Source of the DNA: Tetmemena sp. SeJ-2015
Lineage: Eukaryota > Ciliophora > Spirotrichea > Sporadotrichida > Oxytrichidae
Assembly (NCBI GenBank): GCA_027382625.1
Contig: JAJKFJ010022676.1
Location: 87,636-151,635, forward strand
Length of the DNA: 64,000 nucleotides
Direction of reading: 5' to 3'
The notes under the pieces were generated by a model. That model was given only the letters and a program-made list of their open reading frames with translations. It had not been told where the DNA came from and did no database searches. Shown here in pieces: positions 58,531 to 64,000 of this stretch (within the stretch, counting starts at the first letter, position 1; every line of letters begins with the position of its first letter). The translations under genes and the position numbers were made by a program.

Positions 58531-59368
58531 GATCATAAAAAATTTAGGAGGGGGGCCTTTCCTCGTCATCCACTTTTTTTCATTAAAATAAGAAAAATCA
58601 CGATCTATCTTAAAATCTGCCAAAAACACCAAATTTTTATTCCAAATTCAAATTCAAAATGCCTATACTACTCATATTCTATATTTTAGAGAAATTATCA
58701 AAAAATTTAGAATATCGGGATTGAAATTTTCATCTTTAAGGCGGCTTATAGAGAATAATCCTTATTTTTTGTAAAGATTATTACAAATTTTTTATTGATA
58801 AGCAACTTAGATATTTCATGCTTAAAGTCATTTATTGATATGAATTTCTTTAAAATAAGCTTTAAGTAATTTAAAATAAATATCTAGTTTATTAATTATA
58901 AAATCTTTGAAAGATAGATAAAATAAAACAGACTTCATTATTTATCATGCTTATATAGAAAAAAATTGTTACAATAAATATAGATAGATTTAAATATAAA
59001 TTTTAGATTAACTAGCTTTTTATTGGAGCTTCAAGTAAGAAGAGAAGAGAATTCTATAGCTCTGAAATAAAACATAAAAAATCTATGATTTTTTAAATTA
59101 GAAATCTTATACTTATAAAGAATTTATTATAATTAGATGATCTTTCATTCACAATTTAATTTTTTTTCAAAATCCGTTTTCCTTCAAGGCACTCCCAAAT
59201 ACTCTAAAATATATTAGAATATGAGTAGTATAGCATTTTTGAATTTGAATTTAGACTAAAAATTAGGTGTTTTATGTTGATTTTGGACAATTCATTAATT
59301 TTTCAATTTTTAATTTAAAAAATTGTGAATGACGAGGAAAGCCCCCCTCCGAAATTTATATAATGATT
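58531..59368. mobile_element. Inverted-repeat (MITE-like) element, about 0.84 kb
   Basis: Two arms of ~150-160 bp in inverted orientation: left ~58541-58691, beginning GGAGGGGGGCCTTTCCTCGT; right ~59199-59357, ending ACGAGGAAAGCCCCCCTCC. Inner landmarks also match as complements: ACACCAAATTTTTA, AAATTCAAATTCAAAA, and TATACTACTCATATTCTA. Arms have diverged by indels and substitutions. The ~0.5 kb between is AT-rich with no ORF. Imperfect ATCAT-like matches extend outward on both sides; no clean target-site duplication is seen. Best read as a non-autonomous transposon or an old foldback element; transposase not present. Confidence 0.75.
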
Positions 59369-62300
59369 GAATATAAAAATCATTAAATCTAAAGAAAATA
59401 AAATTCTAAAAATCATGAATCAAGTCAAAATAAAATAAATATTATAGAAAGCAATAGAGATGATTGTTTTTCCTTAAAAATATATAAATATTTGAAATTT
59501 TAATGAGCTAAGAAAGGGCGCTAGAGTTAACCAGTACTTTCGAATCCTTACTCCTCAAATATGGTTTTGCTTCTCGTTTTTCATTTTTGAAATTATATTT
59601 GTGTAAGATTTTTAAAGCATTAATTTTATATATTTTAATTATTTCCTAAAATTATTTAAAATTAAATCATTAATATTATCAATAAAAATTAAACAAAGAA
59701 CTACTCGTGATTTACTGCTTAATTTTTATGATAAATCTTTTTTTAAACTGCTGATTTTTTCTTATAATATACTACTAAAAGAAAAAGAGTAAGATGTTTA
59801 AGCTATTAAAATATAGATTCATCTCTTGCTTATTTTATTTTTTCTTATCCAATTTCAATATTGTTGGACAAATTTAAAATTAAAAACTACGAATAGACAA
59901 ATATTTTAATTTTTGAAATAATAAATTTAATTTTTTGATATCTATTATAACTCTTGAAGAGCTCTCTTAAACTAAAATTTAATTGAAATTTGATGCATTA
60001 ACGAATTTGTGTAAAAAAATAAAATTATGTATTCTTAGAATACAAAGATAAATTAGCTTTTAAATATTAAGTTTAATTCTATTTCTATTGAACTTCTAAC
60101 AGTATTTATATAAAATTTTATCCTCTAATGCTAAATGTTAATTTAAAATAAAAGTTATACATTTCGAGACTCAAGAAATTCATGACAAGATTTTAGAATT
60201 TGAAAATTTATTTAGCAATAAACAAGCTATAAATAATTAAGAGTTCATGTTTACCATTAAAAAACTAGTACTTGAAAGAAATTTTATAGAAGCAGCCAGG
60301 TAAAGATGAATTTCTATAAAAGAATTTGATGCAATTTAATTTTTTTTATTATGATCAATGTCTTTAAATGAAATTCCTGAAACATGATAAAGCTAAAAGC
60401 TCTCTCTTTCTTTTAGATCATTCCCTAAAATTTTAATTAATTTGCTTGCTACCTAGCTTTTTGACGAAATTTTTGTCTCTTTATAATTTAACAAATTTGA
60501 TTTTATTGCAGTTGCTGAGGCAGATGCTTCTGCGCTGTGTACTTTGATATTTATTTTATCTTTATAAATTTAAAATTATGTGAGTCTTCTTACTAACATC
60601 ATCTACTTTGAATATGTCAATGCTTACATGATGAGACCAGCCACTAATTTGTATAATTTCTTATACAAAATCTAAAATGAAAGTTAATATAGCGATATTA
60701 AAAATAAAACGCTCTAACATAAACAACTAATTACGAAATAGAGCGATAATTAATTAAACTTTTATAGAGAGAGGATAGTTATAAGAATTATATCTATGTA
60801 AATAGAACGTGCAAAATTTATTAAATTTTATGAAAATACTCGAAATTTTGTTGCTATAATATAGTTAGAAAATTATGAAATTTACCTAAAAATAATACAT
60901 AAAGGCCCTTTTTCGCTTCAGAGAAATGCTGAAGATATGCTTTAAGAAGAAATTCATATTAGTTTTTTTTAAATTTCGAATGAGCAGAGGATGAATTGAT
61001 GTTCGAGTCATTTCAACTGTCATGAAGTTGCAACTACGCATTTATTATTTAAATCAAGCACAGATTTTAATTTATTCTATACTATAATTGAGCATAAAAT
61101 TTAAATTACTTCAACAAAAAGGATTGCTCATTCTGAAGGCCTAAAAAGGAATCATGATTCAACATAGTTATATGTAAGATAGAATTAGAATATCAAAAAG
61201 TATTTTCTAGCACAAATTTTTGGAATAGCAGATACACGCTGCCAAGAATTCGCTATGACAAGCTATCATTTCCTATAAACTATTTGAAACAGAACTTTTG
61301 GACTTTATTATTAATTTATTGGCACATTAATTGGCCTTTTTTATTTGGATCTTTTAATTTTCCAGATGAATTTCGTTTCCAATTCCATTCTAATTTAAAA
61401 ATCACTTCGATTTCTATCTTCCTTATTCATATAATTTTGTCTAACATTTTTTAAGGATTTAAGAAATTATTAAATGTGAATCTCAATTCAATGTAGCCCA
61501 AGTGATGATGTTTCAAGTCACTTCTTTGAAAACTCATTTTCATTTTTATCACCTTAATTTATTGAGTGAATTTAATTTCAAAATTTAATAAATAATTTAA
61601 ATAAGTTTTTACTTACAGAAAAGGATTTTTTATATCTCTATTTATATTTTATCAATAATATGTTTGCAATATATATGTTGTGTTGTTATCTCTAATTTTT
61701 ATTTTTCTCCTAAATCTAGCATTTCAGCTTTATTATTCCATTTTTAATTAATAAAACAGCTCAAGCGAGATGTATTTTTATAAGGATTTTAAAGTTGAAG
61801 TTGCTAAGATGTTTTTCATGCTATGCTAATAAAATAATTTCCTGATTGTATCGTTACGGGATTATTTGAATTTAAAACCCAAAAATATATATATAAGAAA
61901 GAGAAAGTATATTGAATATAACTACAAAGAATTTTTATAAAAAGGGAAAATTTAAATTAAGTCTAATAGAAAAAAAATTTAATATTTTAAAAAAAAATTA
62001 AGACAAAGGGATTAATTAAAAAAAAAGGGGAAAAATTTTTACATTTGAAATAATTGCTTCATTCCCCAATCTGCCAGCATTTTCGATGGTTTCATTAATT
62101 AAGGGTTTCATTTTTAATCACGATCAACAGCGATATGATCGTGAAAAATCTTTTACTTCAAATCTCTAAATCTCAAGTTTGGTAGATTATTTATTTTTAT
62201 TTAGCGTCCTCTTTCTTAAGAATTTATGAGTGGTGTAATAATTAATTACATTAGGATAGCATTAACTGCAGCTGAAAATTCAATTTTAATTTAATTACTT

Positions 62301-62649
62301 TTTCATTTCTCTTTTTAAAAATATATGGGCCATTTTAGTATTTTTAAATTTAAACATATCAAATGAACTTTTAAAATATTTTTCATCCGAGAAAAATTTT
62401 ATAGGGTAGGATTTTTTCTTCAAATCCCATTTTTATAAATATCAATTTCAAAATATATTTTGGGCTTTAAGCTTTTTTACAAGAGAATTGAAAAATTAGA
62501 GATTTTTTTTAAATTAAAAAAAAAAAAACATAAATATAAATTTTTTTTAAAAAACTTGAAATTTTTTATTTTTCCTAATAAAATTAAAAGGGAAAGGCAT
62601 TAAAAATTATTCTTTTATTATAAAAAATGGTTAGTAAAAGTCAAAAACG
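59369..62649. other. AT-rich gene-free spacer
   Basis: About 3.3 kb of extreme A/T richness with no supported gene. A short less AT-rich patch near 60510-60545 (reading VAEADASALC in one frame) is too small to call. Confidence 0.5.
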
Positions 62650-62935
62650 GCTTCCTCGTTCATGTTTTGTACGTTTTTCCTTTTAACGTAATGTTTCTAC
62701 AGTCTACGGAGAGTTTGAGATAAAAAAACTATTAGGGAAAAGATTTCGCCCCTCTCCAAACTGAGTCGTTTAGGGCAAAGAGTTTGGGGATAACAAATAA
62801 TTGTGTGCAGAAATTAGAAGGCGTGAGGAACATGCAACCCCTAACTTTCTCATCTGAATTTTTAAAATGCGAGAGTTTTTGGCATTCTAACATTTTTGCG
62901 ATGGATTATTTTGGAAAGGGCTATTACTAATAAGT
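62650..62935 (+). repeat. Dispersed repeat, copy 2
   Basis: Diverged partner of 55100-55350 in the same orientation. TTTCTACAGTCTACGGAG is identical (within 62692-62712) and AACTTTCTCA recurs at ~62843; spacing between the two landmarks is ~150 bp here and ~122 bp in copy 1, so indels separate the copies. Confidence 0.7.
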
Positions 62936-64000
62936 TTTTTTTTTAATTTTAAAATTTTAATTTTAAATTTTTAATTTAAAATTTATTTTGAATCTTAATT
63001 TTTGCCAAATTTATTTTTTCAAATATTAATTGGGTTAAAATAAAATAATAATTTTTTTTTTTTATTTTTTTTAAATAATTATTTTTGATGTTTTATAAAA
63101 AAAATTTTTTTTTTTCTCAAATTTTTATTTTAAAAATTATAAATTTTAAAAGTTTTTAAAAAATGAAAAGAATAAAGATTATATTAAAATTTTTTTTTAA
63201 ATTTAAAGTAATTTATGAATTTTTTTCTTTTTTTTAAAATTTCATAAATTAGACAAATTTTAAAAATAAATAAATTTAAAAACAAAACTTTTAAAACACT
63301 TTTTTAATTAAAAAATTAAAATTTTTTAATTGTTAAACCCAATTTGAATAAAAGAGCTCACAAATATTGAGGAAGCAATTTACTGATTTTAAAAATTCAA
63401 AATTTAAAAAAGTTTATTCTAAAATGAATTAACAAAATCAAAATTCCACAACAAAATTTTTAATTCTGATTAAGATTTTATCAGACATCTACTGTGTTTG
63501 ATTACTCTTCAAATTCTTAAAAAAATAAAGTTAAAAAAATACTGGAAAACATTAGGATTCTTTCTTTTTCTTATTAAGAGTTTTAGACTTTAAAAATTGT
63601 CATTAAATTTTAAATTTATCAAGTATTTTGTAGATTTCCCCTTCTATAAGTAAATAATCGAAGAGTCCTTAAAATTTTGCATGATGAGATAATCAATCAC
63701 TTCTTGGCAAAATTTTATAGTTAAATAATAATTAAAAAATTACTATCTATTTATTATGAATTAATAATATAAGACTGCTTTTTTAATTAAAATTTGCACA
63801 TATTATATATATTATTTTTTCAAATATAAGGATTTCAAAGGGGAGGCAGACCCTAGTACTCTTTCTTTATTTTTTGATGCTGGTTATCTTCAGTTGAAGC
63901 TCTTTGATATGTGGAAGTAAAATCTCATACCTGATATAAAATAAAAAGTAGCCTAATTAGTAAACGGCGTGCCAATGTACAATAAATCAATAAATACCCT
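62936..64000. other. Extremely AT-rich spacer at the right edge
   Basis: Long A and T runs (densest at ~62940-63350). No gene or repeat that I can support. Confidence 0.5.

Overview
The window reads as germline (micronuclear) DNA of a spirotrich ciliate of the Oxytricha/Stylonychia/Tetmemena type. In gene after gene the only working stop is TGA, and TAA/TAG fall where glutamine is expected. The genes are small, closely packed on both strands, and carry short GT-AG introns. Coding blocks (MDSs) are interrupted by AT-rich inserts bounded by short direct repeats (pointers), as expected of IESs. Two genes are scrambled: their coding blocks lie out of order or inverted and share 9-12 bp pointers that restore the reading frame. 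The species cannot be named from the sequence alone.

Layout. 1-45.4 kb is gene-dense: kynurenine 3-monooxygenase-like (minus, cut by the left edge); poly(A) polymerase (plus); an Asn/Gln-rich coiled-coil protein (minus); a scrambled DegT-family aminotransferase (8.4-11.5 kb); a Gln/Ser-rich protein; an LRR plus coiled-coil protein; TMEM41/VTT membrane protein; p47-like SEP/UBX cofactor; a small basic protein; a cyclic-nucleotide-gated K+ channel; a PTEN-like phosphatase; a ubiquitin-like protein; a possible SPF27/BCAS2-like protein; a coiled-coil protein whose large intron holds a GC-rich, strongly folded segment (candidate ncRNA); calcineurin A; a histidine acid phosphatase whose 5' coding block lies inverted 7.4 kb away; a MAP kinase of the apicomplexan MAPK2 type (TGH instead of TxY); two tandem paralogous small membrane proteins; a GPR180-like 7TM protein; and a large coiled-coil protein with an enkurin-like tail.

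45.4-64 kb is mostly AT-rich spacer. It holds an unusual protein kinase gene, an ORF with an in-frame TGA, a less AT-rich stretch (about 51.9-54.9 kb) with a kinase-like relic and long TGA-free frames, a relic of the ubiquitin-like gene, an orphan coding block, an inverted-repeat element, and two diverged copies of a dispersed repeat. These look like germline-limited sequence discarded at macronuclear development, but that is inferred.

There is no operon logic. Neighbours are unrelated, as expected if each locus becomes its own gene-sized chromosome. PTEN-like phosphatase, calcineurin, MAPK and the CNG channel form a signalling-rich set. Splice, MDS and IES borders were worked out by eye from frame and family similarity, so gene limits are approximate unless a pointer is stated.
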